Source: Acanthochlamys bracteata (Eukaryota > Streptophyta > Magnoliopsida > Pandanales > Velloziaceae). Taken from it: a DNA stretch of 64,000 nt. The notes beneath the pieces are model-generated. The model ran no database searches and was not told where the DNA came from. It worked only from the letters and a program-made list of their open reading frames with translations. The stretch's first letter is position 1. Every line of letters starts with the position of its first letter. The stretch spans positions 13,614,269 to 13,678,268 of the forward strand of contig CM034127.1 of assembly GCA_019914995.1 (NCBI GenBank), written 5' to 3'. The position numbers were made by a program, and so were the translations under genes. Positions 39,633 to 51,191 of this stretch are shown here, in pieces.

Positions 39633-39712
39633 CACGTGGGTTTTATTCTCGCCCAACAGCTCGCACCTGACAACTGATACTTTTTAAATCGAATGGGCTT
39701 TATTAAGGCCCA
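39633..39712 (-). promoter_or_regulatory. LDA promoter: G-box and paired site II elements
   Basis: Upstream of the LDA start codon there is a G-box core CACGTG at 39633-39638 within CCACGTGG. There are also two TGGGCY-type site II motifs, TGGGCT at 39694-39699 and GGCCCA at 39707-39712, eight bases apart in inverted orientation. G-boxes bind bZIP/bHLH factors and site II motifs bind TCP factors in plants. The use of these copies is inferred. Confidence 0.45.
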
Positions 39713-41276
39713 ATTAAGATTATCAAAGGCCCGCAGCTATGGGGGAACTACATAACGACTATCCAGCCCTGTCGAGGTTAAGTTCACGTTCAGGACTGTT
39801 TGAAATTACTCATTATTGTTATTTTTAAAATTTTTCTGTTGTACTATAAATTTTATAAATTTTAAAATGCACGAATATTATACATACAGCAATGCATAAT
39901 ATTTATAATGTCTATTTCAAAAATAAGCTTTGTTTCTAAACTCTTTACAATATAATATAAATTTTATTTTAAAATTAAAAATATAAAAATAAATTCATTT
40001 TTAAATTTAATTATTTATTATTTCTTAAAATAAAGATATTTTTATTTAAATTTTTTTTTCATAAATAATTTCAAATCTTCCGAGAAGAATGGATGCATGT
40101 ATCTTTCCTCAACCGTTCCTCATTAGAAAGGTTTTTTCTTATTCATATGATATTCTTAATTAGAGCGTATCTTAAATGCTCATAAGTTTCGTATAAGTAA
40201 AAAATAAAAAATAAAATTTTTTTTAAATAGGTTAAAAGTAAAATTTAAATTTTGTATTTTAATTATTTTTAAAATAAATTAAAAATAAAATTGCATTCAA
40301 ATATGTGTAATAAAAAAATTAGAATTAAAATTCTGTATATAAAATTAAAATTTTTTAACTTTTTTATAAATAAAATATATAAATTTTTTAAAATTTTAAT
40401 ATTGACCAAAAAATTTAAAAATTTGGAATTGAAACAGGTGGTTAATGTCCTTAAATGTAATATTCGAAGGCAATAGAGAAATAGAACTAGTGGACAAGTA
40501 GTACAACTCCACCGTTCTTTTGTTTTTACAGATAAGGGAGAACTCAAGATGCAATCAGTAAGTCCAGCATGCTGATTATAATAAATCAGCATTAACATAT
40601 CAATATACAAACAACGAAAACTAAATTATTTTCTTTTTTTTGTAAATATAATTTTATAATTTTAAAATTTTATTTTTGAAATTTTTTTAAAGTTCATTTT
40701 TGAATTTAAAGATATATCAACAAACTCCAAACCGAACAACCAACAACTAGTTGATGCAAGTTAAACGGAGCGACTTAGAGTGCGTTTGAAATTATGTATA
40801 AAATAAAGTTTTTTTAAAATAAAAATATATTTTTTTTTAAATGATTTTTATTTTTTTAATTTAAAAATAAAAATTAAAATATGTAATAAAAAAATTTATT
40901 ACGTAAAAATTTTTTATATTATTTAAATTTTTAAATAATTTTTTAAATATTTATAAAATATATATTAAAATATATATAATTAAAAAATTAAGTTTAGTAT
41001 GCCCTACCAAAACGCAGCGTTAACGTAACACTTGAGAACGGGTAGAAATCAATCAAAGAAAGAAAACGCTGTTATCGTTAGCACTTTTGTCAAAAAAAAA
41101 AAAATTTATTATTTATTTTTATTTAAAATTCTTTTTAAGAAATACTTTTAAATATCTCCATTAATTGGTGGCAGCGTAAGCATTCACGTAAGAATAATTG
41201 ATGGTCAATTATGGGAGATGGTAGGCTGGCTCGATATAACAGGAAGCAAACCACCGACGAAGTCGGCCATGTGAGC

Positions 41277-41543
41277 TTAGGGCGTGTTTACCTAGGGGGT
41301 GGAAGTAGAGTTTTGGAGAAAGTGGAATTTTTAGGAAATAAATTTAAAAAATAAAATAAAAAATAAAAAATATTTAATAAAAAATAAAATTTTATATTAA
41401 TTATATATTTTTAGTAAGTTTTAAATTTGAATTTTTAAAAAAATTTTATTGATAAAAAAATTTATTTTAATTTTTATAAGTATTTATGTGAAATTTGAAT
41501 TTAAAGGAAGTGGAGTTTAGGGGTGTTGGTAAACACGCCCTAA
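41277..41543. mobile_element. AT-rich MITE with 16-bp perfect TIRs
   Basis: TTAGGGCGTGTTTACC at 41277-41292 is the exact inverse of GGTAAACACGCCCTAA at 41528-41543, and two further flanking bases (GC) also pair. The 267-bp interior is almost all A/T and noncoding. The outer TTA/TAA may be a target duplication with one change, as in Harbinger-type MITEs, or part of the TIR. Confidence 0.72.
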
Positions 41544-41682
41544 GCAAGCTAAGTTTTCAAGCCCAGTCCTTATTTAATATGCACTCCAAATTATTAACCA
41601 GCTCTTTAAGCCTTAGATCATGCCATGAATTATGTAGTAGTAGTAGTAGGCTAAAAACCCATTTATTTTTCAAATAAAGTAT

Positions 41683-41862
41683 CTTTACCTACGCTTCAAA
41701 TTCTACTTTTATAAATTAATTTTTAATATAAAATACTTATAAAAATTAAAATAAAATATTTTATAATAATTTTTTTAAAATTTAATTTTAAATTTTCTAT
41801 TAATATAAAATTTATTTTTAAAAAACTTTATTTTATCTACTTTCGAGTCTAGGTAAACACAC
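41683..41862. mobile_element. Probable degenerate relative of the preceding MITE
   Basis: 'tttacctacgcttcaaattcta' on the left is roughly the inverse of 'tctactttcgagtctaggtaaa' on the right, around an AT-rich core. It shares the TTTACCTA end sequence with the element at 41277-41543 (GTGTTTACCTAGG). The ends are imperfect and no target duplication is clear. Confidence 0.4.
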
Positions 41863-43752
41863 CGTACGTAACTCACTTATTTCTTGACTTTCTCTGAAAG
41901 GTTTACAAAAAAAGCAATTAGAGTTGACCATCCAGACGCGTTCACTTAAATTACTTATCAATTTTTATTTTATTTTTAATAAAAATTTTATAATATTATA
42001 TTAAATTTATTTAAATTTCAAAAATATATAAAAAATGTACATAATAAAAATTTATTATTTATTACTATTTTTAAAATAAAAAAATAAAAAATATTTTTTA
42101 TATGCACTTTCAAGTGTTTTCGGAATATACAATTAAAGATGAGCAGATTTGAATCGAAACGGTATTTGGCTAAAGTTGAGTCGATCCTTAAGGGGTAGAG
42201 TTTGATTTAAATCCCAAATAAACTAGTTAAAATCACGAAATGTAAAGGAATTATTTGATTTGGGAAAAAAGTAACTTCTTCCGTCAGAAACTCACGTCTC
42301 AGTTAGTTCTTACTTTTTATAAATTGGAAACCACTTCCAGAATATTTATTTATTTTATAAATATAAATAAATTATTTTCAAAACTTATTTTTACTATAAT
42401 AAAATATTATAATTAAACTAATTCTCTAAAATTTTATTTCAGTGCGCACTTGTTGGTACTATAAAATGTAGTGGTAGGGTAGCAGTAATCTACGAAAGGT
42501 TTGACAGGGGGACGAGTTAAAAATGCAAATGTTGTGTGGGATTGTTGAGCTACTTGAGAGGGAGAGTTGAAGCATTTCCAATCCATCATCTTCTTTTCTT
42601 GTTTTGCAACTCCTACCTTTCTAGTCTTTGTCATCTATTGAATGGCGGCAAATTTTGCCCACCAAAAGAAAAAAGAAAGCCAAACCTATCCCTTTGGAAC
42701 AAAGGAAAAGAAAGAAAAACACCAAATCCACAAACTTTCTCTTGGTGCTCAACAAACCAGATAGATCCATCCAGACTCGCACAGCATATGAACACTCTCG
42801 CTCCACTCTAGTGATCATGTATGCATGAGTCATGCACGGGTAGGGGCGTGCCAAAAAAGTAAAATAAGATTCATGTTTTAATGTTTCCTAGTTCCATCGT
42901 CAGACTAATTAATGTCTCCGACTGTTCTGATCCTAATTGATACTAGTATAATAAACGAAACGTATTGCATCTATCCTATAAACTACCTTCATGTATTTTT
43001 CTCATAGATGTTCAGTTTAATGTTAAAATAGACATGAAAATCATCATGAAAAAATTAATTTTATATGAATTTTAGTTTCTATTTGACGTAACTATGAATT
43101 TTGTCAAAAGCAAATTCTCCAGCGTTGAATACTTCCTCCTAAGACAAGTGAAAACTTGGAACTAAATGTCAATTAATCCGGAAGTGAGAGATTTGAGCAA
43201 CGAAACAGAACAGTTGAGCCTGGAAGAAGTACAGATCAGTGGTTATCTTTACGTGAGAGTAAAAGCCACCGTTTGGCCTTTTTGGAGTAGGAAACAAGTT
43301 AGGAAAAGAATCAATCCATTAAATTTATCAACCACTACTTTATTGTTTAAACAAAATTTTTGCATACAATTACAACGCACAATTAACGTTTAGTGATGTG
43401 ATGACAGATAAAATCAATGATGTATTCTTCACATGTTTGTATATATCCTGTATTTCATCGTTCCAAAAACGATCAAATTAATAGAATGAGGAAACGTAGC
43501 AGCAAAGAATTAATCAAAAGAATCAGTTCTTTCTTTATATAATATCAATCAATAGCCAAAAAAAATGTACAAAATATGTATTGTAATTCACATGAATCAA
43601 TAATCCAACATAGTCCCCAATGTTTTTGTAATAACTTGAAGAATTAATCCATAGCTAAAAATTCTAAAAGAAAAAAAGAAAACGAGAATTTTGCTTTTCA
43701 GTAGCCGAGCATGTAAGCCAAGCATGATTCATCATGATGCAAGATATCACCA

Positions 43753-44526
43753 TCAGTAATGGCAACCAACAAGAGCCGGAGCAGGAAACAACGGCGGCAT
43801 CGCCGGAACTTGAAACTGTTGTTGTCCGTTAACTTCATCATCAGAAGGCGCCGGAAGGTTGAGATCTAATTCCAGCTGGAAGTTTTTCTCCTTCTTTTCC
43901 TCTGCCGGAACAAGCGGTCGGTGCCTTCGCATGTGTCCTCCGAGAGCTTGTCCCGACGAAAACTCCGAGCGGCAAATCGAACACTCGTGAACCTTCTGTT
44001 TCGTTGCCGGAACAACAACAACCACTGGCGCCGTTGGCTGTTGTGCTTTCTCTACCGATCTCATCAAAAGCTCTCCATCAAACTCATGATTATTATCAGC
44101 AGTTGATGTTGCTACTGTCAATGTAGGCGGCACCGGAGAGTTTTCGGAAATCTTCGGTTTCTTGTGACTTGCTCGGTGTCCACCAAGAGCTTGGAATGAA
44201 GGGAAACACTTGTTACATGTTTTACACTCGTACGCGCATCCACCGCTAGTAGTAGTACTAGCTGCTGTAGTTCTATCGCCGGAGGCGGCAGGAGAAGAAC
44301 GGCCTTGAGCGAGAAGGATAAGACAGTTAGCCATATCTTCTTCTTCCTGAGTAAGGACAGTACTGTTCGAGGACTCAGCTGATGACGACGATGTTGAAAT
44401 CGACGGTGAAGATACGACCGGTGCCGCCGCTTTCGGAAGCGAACGCTGTCGCTTCGTCCGTTTTCCTTTCACGACCACTGCTGCTGCCGCCGCTGTAGCC
44501 GTCGATGTTTCGTCGCCGCCTTCCAT
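43753..44526 (-). CDS. ZAT5: ZAT5-like C2H2 zinc-finger transcription repressor
   Basis: Seen: an intronless 257-residue frame. From the N-terminus it has a basic nuclear signal KGKRTKRQR (20-28), an L-box EEDMANCLILLAQ (62-74), zinc finger 1 (C101-H121) and zinc finger 2 (C182-H202), both with the plant-specific QALGGH helix, then an EAR repression motif LDLNLPAP (220-227). Known: C1-2i class proteins (ZAT5, ZAT10 and relatives) bind DNA and repress stress genes through TOPLESS-type corepressors. The L-box and basic box resemble ZAT5 most. The start at 44526 (MEGGDE) is preferred over the in-frame Met at 44553, which adds an unconserved MYTVFQLFI. A TATA box lies about 90 bases upstream. In Arabidopsis ZAT5 adjoins CSD2, which is also in this window. 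Other C1-2i paralogues remain possible. Confidence 0.88.
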   Translation of the reverse strand: MEGGDETSTATAAAAAVVVKGKRTKRQRSLPKAAAPVVSSPSISTSSSSAESSNSTVLTQEEEDMANCLILLAQGRSSPAASGDRTTAASTTTSGGCAYECKTCNKCFPSFQALGGHRASHKKPKISENSPVPPTLTVATSTADNNHEFDGELLMRSVEKAQQPTAPVVVVVPATKQKVHECSICRSEFSSGQALGGHMRRHRPLVPAEEKKEKNFQLELDLNLPAPSDDEVNGQQQFQVPAMPPLFPAPALVGCHY

Positions 44527-44616
44527 AATAAAGAGTTGAAAAACTGTATACAAGGAGAGAAAGTTTTAACAGTGAGTGACTGAATAGAGGAGATGAAGGA
44601 AGAAGACTTGGGTGCA

Positions 44617-44624
44617 TATATATA
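44617..44624 (-). promoter_or_regulatory. TATA box of the ZAT5-like gene
   Basis: TATATATA lies 91 bases upstream of the chosen ATG, which would place transcription start near 44590 and give a leader of about 65 bases. That start would exclude the overlapping upstream frame that begins at 44671. Confidence 0.5.
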
Positions 44625-46390
44625 GTAGAGGAAAGGAAACGAGAAGTCAGAAGAAGTGAGAAGTATACCATTTCTTTGAGTGAGCGAAGAGTAACCGCTC
44701 CCTTTTTCGGTGGGTACCTCTCACGAGTTTTGGTTGCTCACGCACATTCATTCATTTATTATTGAATATATATTCTTTATTTGCTTAATTAATATTGTTC
44801 ATTGATTAATTATAAGGTAGCGAAAGATACAGGAGAGATTAATTAGTGGTGGAATTAGTGTATGTGTGGTGTGTTTGTGTTTGGTATTAGGTGGAAAATT
44901 GAAGACAGATCACTAATGTGTGCCTGGATTTATCCTTGAGTGTTACAGATAATACTACTGATTATGACAATATGCGAAGGATACGAAAAATTTTATTGCG
45001 CGCAGAGTAATTAAATTAATATGCTAAGAGATTAGTTTTGAGTTATTTTACAAAATAAATTAACTTTTCGTGCGAAATCTTATAAGAAATCAGCTCAGTC
45101 TATTTAAGACGCGAGTTAAAAGATTGCTCTTAATTTTAAAGTCAATAGTGTTAATTTTTATGTGAGAAGAAGATCAGTTAGCTACTAGTTGGAGAGAGAG
45201 AGAGAGCGGTGGGTATTAGGTGGGAAGTGGACCAAATGGGAAGCAGAAGAGCTGTGGAGTGCAGAGAACGCGGGAGGGAGAGTGGAGTGAGTTATAGTTA
45301 AAGAGTAGAGGGAATATAGAAAGTGGGGTTGGTCTAACACTCCTTAACTAAATTGGGGTCTCTCTCATTTTTCTAGTTAGTTGTGGACTACTTCACACAT
45401 TGCTCATTCTCAAAGTTTAATTTGTATTTTTTTTCTTATTAAGTTTGCAGGCACATCACAGACATAGTTAAAAAATCAAAATCAAAATTTAAAATTTTTT
45501 TTCAAATCGAAGAAAAGTATGTTATACAGAAACTAAAGAGAGCACGAAAGATCATCGAGATAGTTATCCATTAGTTTCATTTTAGGATCTAATAGTAAAG
45601 CATGCTTTAGCGACTTAAGCGTACGTTTGAAAGTGCTCGATAAGCTAACCAAATGTCACCTTATTCGTTTTGAAGTAGGCGTTTGCTTGAAGTAACTAGT
45701 CTATAGTGGTTGGTTATGGTTCAGTTGGTTTGCAAAAGTCAAGTGAAATGCAAATGTTTTGGTAGGAGTGATTTGCTAGCAAAAGGGTCATTCTTACTAG
45801 GTGAGAATGAATGAAGTTGTGACTAATCATGGAGAGCATGTTGCTTCATTCATCCATTACCTTATTATCATATACTTTAACTCGTATAAGACCTCCTTCT
45901 ATACCTTTTTAAGCCATCTAAATCCAATCCAATTCTTTGCTTCCAACCATAAATTTTTTTTGTTAAAAAATATAAATGTCAACAAATAATAAAGAAAAAG
46001 AAGGGATTTATTTATTTGTACCTATTGTCTTGGAAGCGAAGTTGCCAGTTTTAAGTGTAGTAGTGCAGAAAAATACAAGGCTGGATCAGATGGAGATGGA
46101 ACAGAAACAGAAAGACCGAATTTGCGGTCCTCCACAATGACCCAATATATATATTAATTTATTATTAAAATTTTTGCTATAGTTTTAATTGTATTATTAT
46201 TTTCTCCGACTACCTGGATCTCTGTTTGGTTTTATATTGAAATTTGCTTCTATACATAAATTAAACTATATGGTTTGCTAGTTCCCAACTACTATGTGGA
46301 GTTAAGAGAACTAGTTGCCCTAACTCTCTCCTACTGACTTTAATAAACAAAAGAAATTGCTATAAAAAGAAAATAGAATCTGCTATCATA

Positions 46391-46495
46391 AAAATTACTC
46401 TCAATTCCATTTACTACGAGTTGAAGAGCAGGCTGGCAGCAGATGAAGCAATTTTTATATTTTTATGTAACTAAAATGGAATTGAGAGTAATTTT
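46391..46495. repeat. Perfect 22-bp inverted repeat (hairpin)
   Basis: AAAATTACTCTCAATTCCAT plus TT at 46391-46412 is the exact inverse of 46474-46495; the pairing extends about two more bases outward. The 61-base loop holds 'gaagagcaggctggcagcag'. It is a small foldback: possibly a tiny MITE remnant or a hairpin RNA source. Nothing identifies a product. Confidence 0.65.
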
Positions 46496-48655
46496 TAATT
46501 TAAAAAAATGAGTTATAAGTTTTTAAAAATGCACTCTTATCGTCTCAAGTAAATATTTATTTAGTAGGGCTTTTAACACTTATTTTAATTTAATTGTTGA
46601 GTTTTGCCCGTTGTCCTTAGCTAAAAAGTTTTTTTTGGAAGCCAGAGAATTATGTTATAGTGTTTTCTTATTTGATTAATTGACTTACGGTTATACGGAA
46701 GTCATGGAAAAAAATCCAGAAAAACTTGTGACATAGAAAAATATGAATCTGGATCAACCTAGTTGGTAGAAATATACACTGTGCATTGACCTTGACTTTA
46801 TGAAAAACAAAAATAGAAATTAACAGTAGACAAGTGTTAGAATTGTTTAATAATATGAACACTTATAAACAGTGAGAGCTTGACTTTGGTTTATACTTCA
46901 TAATGCAGCCCCACTACCGAGTTTCTTTACTGACATGATCATCACTAGCTATTTACTTTGCTACTATTTTTAAATTTTAATAAAATTTCTATAATATTAT
47001 ATAAAATATATTTAAAATTTTAAATTAAAAAAAAAATTCAAATATCCCCAACAAGTTAGTTAAGCAGTTCCCTACTTCTCCTCTAGCAAACCAAAACCAC
47101 GTTCTCTTGAACAATAATTATTATAAATTAAATTAACTATAATTTTGTTGCATTAATTGACAATTATTAGTGTATAATATTTAACTAAGACTAAATCAAG
47201 TTAATAATATGTGCAAGATTGGATCTCTAGCTAATTAATTGGTAGTGTACAAGTCAACGGTTGTAGCAATGATGTTTTTTTTGTTATGAAAAAAGTTTTA
47301 TTTTTTTTGTTTTCTTGAAGTTACGTTGTGCACGAAAGAAAAAAAAACTACATAAAAATTATATGTAAATATTAATTATCTCATTCCATTTAGTCTTTGA
47401 TTTATGTCATTCTATTCTAATAAATAATAATAAGACCGTCAAATTTTTAATTACAGATTTCTTACTTCAACTTTTTATTGTGCAATAACGTTAATTATTA
47501 GATAATTATGCGAGAAATATTATGATACGGAAATAATATATGCCTATATGGTTAATTTCGAGCAAGAAAAATAAGTTAGTGAGTTATATTGTTTTCCAAA
47601 AATCTTAACATTTAATTAAAGATAGTGTAGTCTTACCTCAAAAGTGTTAACAAAAGAAAAAAGTATAAGATTCATGATGTGTTCTGGATGATAGTTAGGT
47701 GCTTTTTTATGCTAAACTACTCAACTCTTTTTTATTTTAAACTTTTAATAAATTTTTACAATATTATATATTAAAAATCTTAAAATATCTTTTATTTCGA
47801 AAAAATAATTTTCAAAAAATAATCCTAAATATACCCTTAAAGTTACGTATCTAGAATGTAGACACAAAATCATACTCATTTAATGATAATAGTTTTATTG
47901 GTTTGTTTAATTGTGCCGAGTGAGATAATGCATGACATATTCAGACGTACTTGAAAGTGAAAACAAAAATTAAAGAAGTTTGTTACTTCATTAAATTTAT
48001 CCTTAAGTTAACAAGTGAAGCCTGTTAATCTTTTTTGTCTTTTGCGGTGTTTAATATTCCAACATCTGATGATTATGTTGATTAAATTAACAAATTAAAG
48101 TAACAAACTTCGTTTAACACAATAATTCCATTAGAGGACAAACTGCTGTTCATAGAATCAGTTATGTTTAGCTTAATTAAATCCAAGCGCCAACCAATTC
48201 GGAATTATAACAAAAACCCTTTCTAAGTCAGTTTGTTCTGCTATGAATAATTTCTATCCACTGGGATTGAAATCATCGAATCATGCCTGTTTTCTTTACT
48301 TTATTTGACTAGATTTGATTTTGAATCATATATGAAAAATCTTTTTTTTTTATTTTAAATTTCAGAAAAAAGCAGATATATATCCACAAAGTTATTTAGA
48401 TGATATTTGACCAAGTTTTTGAACTTTTTTTATTATATTTTATAATTTTTTTGAAAATATAAAAATAAAAAATATATATGATATTTTATTATTATTTATT
48501 TAAAAAAAATTTATTTCTCAAAAGCACTTTAGTATATTCGTATATTTGTGAACCACCAAAAAAAACAGCGGAGATGGAGTAAAGAATTTTGAGCTTTTTG
48601 ATTGGTCACACCAATAAGATTGAACGCTAGCTAATAGCTATCTCTATCTTTATCT

Positions 48656-48899
48656 TAAGGCTTGTTTTAAATACATAAAACTTAATTTTCTTTTTTTAGA
48701 TTTTAATTTTATTATTTTACGTATTTCAATTATAATTTTAAATTTTATTTTATTTTCACATTAAATTCTACTTCAATTTTTATTCTAAATCTTATTTCAC
48801 GTATTTTAATATCACTATAAACTCTAATTTTAATAAACTCTACTTTTTATAATAAAATTCAATTTTATAAAAATTACTTGCATGAATTTGAAACATGCC
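48656..48899. mobile_element. Possible AT-rich MITE
   Basis: GGCTTGTTTTAAA on the left (48659-48671) is nearly the inverse of TTTGAAACATGCC on the right (48887-48899), two mismatches in 13, around an AT-rich noncoding core. TAA flanks the left end but no clear copy flanks the right. Confidence 0.4.
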
Positions 48900-51024
48900 G
48901 TGAATTTCATAAAAATTTTTATTTAAATAATCAAATTCAATTTAGATATTTGTAATAATTAAGAAGAGTGTCGGCTTTTTAATATTTAAATACTTATCTT
49001 TAAATAAGCAATTTATATTTTCTAATAGATTATTTATAATTTCATATAATTTAAAAAAGTTTAGAGAAAAATACGAGAAATATAAATATCATAATATATG
49101 TATATATTTTTTATGTCATCATTTAAATAAAAAAAATTATTATTTAAAAAATATTTTATAAATACTTTAAAACATTTTCTAAAAGTTTGAAAGAGTGGCA
49201 ATAAAAAAGGATTCGAAATTAAATAAGTTGATTCTGACAATTTCTTCTGCCTCATCAAAAGAAAAAAAAAATTTTGATAGAGGTGGACTCGGCGAGTCTA
49301 ATCTCTCATGGGGCGTTTAGCGTTTTATTTTGCAGCGTTTAAAAATTTTCATTTTTATTTAACGTTTTTCATAAATTTTATATAATTTATTTAAACTTTT
49401 ATTTATAAAATATTTTATAAAATTATATTATTCATTTAAATAAAATAAAAAATCTTTTTAATTAAAAAAATTCTACTTTATAAATACTTTCAAATACCTC
49501 TTTAAAAAAACAGTTGGAAATAACACTAGATGAGTTGCAACTAACCAAACTAACATTTCAACGTTCTTAGTTATTATCATTATCATTAATACAAAAGCTT
49601 CTTAAAAGAAGCATGATCCCTTCACTAACTTCAGCTAGAGAGCGACTTCACACCTGCTCTCACTTCACTCTTCAATGCTGCTTCACGCTCTATCACTACT
49701 CATGTGTGCTTGCATTGCAACTGCTTAAGGACGTTTCATATTATTTATTTTTCAACTATTTATTACTTTAATTTTTAATTTATTTTTAATTAAATTTTAA
49801 AATATTTTATAAAACTAATTTAAAATTTAAAATTATTTAAAATAATTTTATTTTTATTTTTATTTTTTTTAGATAATTAATTTTTAAAATATTAAAAAGA
49901 TTACTTTATAAGCAATCAAAGATTGATTTTTTAGCTGTTAGGATTGTTTTAATAGAATTTTTATATATTTTACTTTATTAAAAAATAATAAGTTTTATTT
50001 TTTTATATTAAAATACAAATAATAATAAATAATAATAAAATTTTTATTATATAAAAAATTTCTACTTTTTTCAAAATATTTAAATTAATTATATATAATA
50101 TATAAAAAGTTTACTAAAATATGTAAAATAAAAATTACTTTTTGAGAACCTGCAAAAGGCAATCCCAGAAGTCTAGTACTTTAGGTTAGTAGTTTTAAGA
50201 AAGTATTTTTAAAATATAATTTTTTTGAAATAAAAAATATTTTTACTTTTAAAAAATAAAAATATTTAATAAAATAATCTTATTATATAAATTTTTTATA
50301 ATTTTAACATTTTTAAAATAATTTTGTAAAATATTTATAAAAAATATATAATTAAAAATTAAAATTAATTTTAAGATAAGTAATGTCACAGACTATGGCG
50401 ATATCTTTACGCCATACACAAGCATGCTACTATGCTAGCTATAGTTTCTGCTACCTTACAACATGCATTTGACACCAATCTATTAATAAGTTTTTAAATC
50501 AAAACTAACACTACATATTGAGTCAAAATATCTTTTCTAATAGGAAGTGCTCAAGAAGATTTGTTTTTTTGTTTTCTTTTTTCATATGAGATTTTTGATT
50601 GATTGGTTTTTAAGTATCCCTGCTCTTGAAGCTATTATAGAGCACGCTTTGTGTCAAGTGCAATCAATCCCAATTGTCATGGAGATTTGTTAGCTCCAAC
50701 TTAGTTAAAAGTAGAAAATGAATTTTTGAAAAATCAGTTTCTTAAAAATAATAGAAAGTTGTAAAATTGTAACAATAAATTTAAAAATAAATAAATATCC
50801 ATTCAAAAATATTTTCTTATTTTATAAAGATTCTAATTTTATAAATAATTCTAAATATTTTCTTATTTCTATGAGAATGTTGTTTCTGTTTCATCAAAAC
50901 AGGATTTCTAACTCATTGGTTTTTGAAAAGCTTTGCTAGTTAGATATACATATACGCAATGCTAGTTTGGGAAGTATACACATTAGTCTCGTTTTTCAAG
51001 GAAGCAGTATGTTATACACGTTTT

Positions 51025-51119
51025 TGGGCTTGAATTAACCCAAGTTTGGCCCAAATGATTTTAATTGAGTTTTCTGGTCTGTATCACTGTCTGTTTGTAC
51101 TCTTTCTGCTCTAGGGTTT
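51025..51119 (+). promoter_or_regulatory. SmE promoter: site II motifs and telo-box
   Basis: TGGGCT (51025-51030) and GGCCCA (51048-51053) are site II motifs. TAGGGTTT (51112-51119), the inverse of the telo-box AAACCCTA, lies 73 bases before the ATG. This combination is characteristic of plant genes for translation and RNA-processing machinery expressed in dividing cells. No strong TATA box is evident nearby. Confidence 0.55.
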
Positions 51120-51191
51120 TAGAAATTTGGAGTACTCGATTACTAATTTGAGAATTGAAATTGAAGTGTTCTGCTTGAATTTCTGCAAGCC

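Larger units (their letters stand above)
39713..43752. other. AT-rich intergenic DNA between LDA and ZAT5
   Basis: No gene is seen. Most of the stretch is AT-rich (40190-40430, 40790-40990, 41330-41480, 41700-41830, 41960-42110) and includes the TIR elements listed separately. Open frames such as 42536-42811 and 43166-43393 have no family motif or splice context. The right end holds probable ZAT5 3' UTR. Confidence 0.55.
44700..51020. other. Gene-poor AT-rich intergenic DNA
   Basis: About 6.3 kb has no coding sequence I can support. Nearly pure A/T patches occur at 46960-47040, 47740-47830, 48420-48520, 48700-48880, 49330-49500, 49740-50110 and 50210-50370. Open frames present are short and in low-complexity sequence. 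The inverted repeat at 46391 and the element at 48656 are listed separately. Confidence 0.6.

Noticed and set aside
44375..44671. 98-codon frame overlapping the ZAT5 start in another frame
   Set aside because: It begins upstream of the likely TATA box, so it is probably not transcribed as a whole, and its product is unlike any family.
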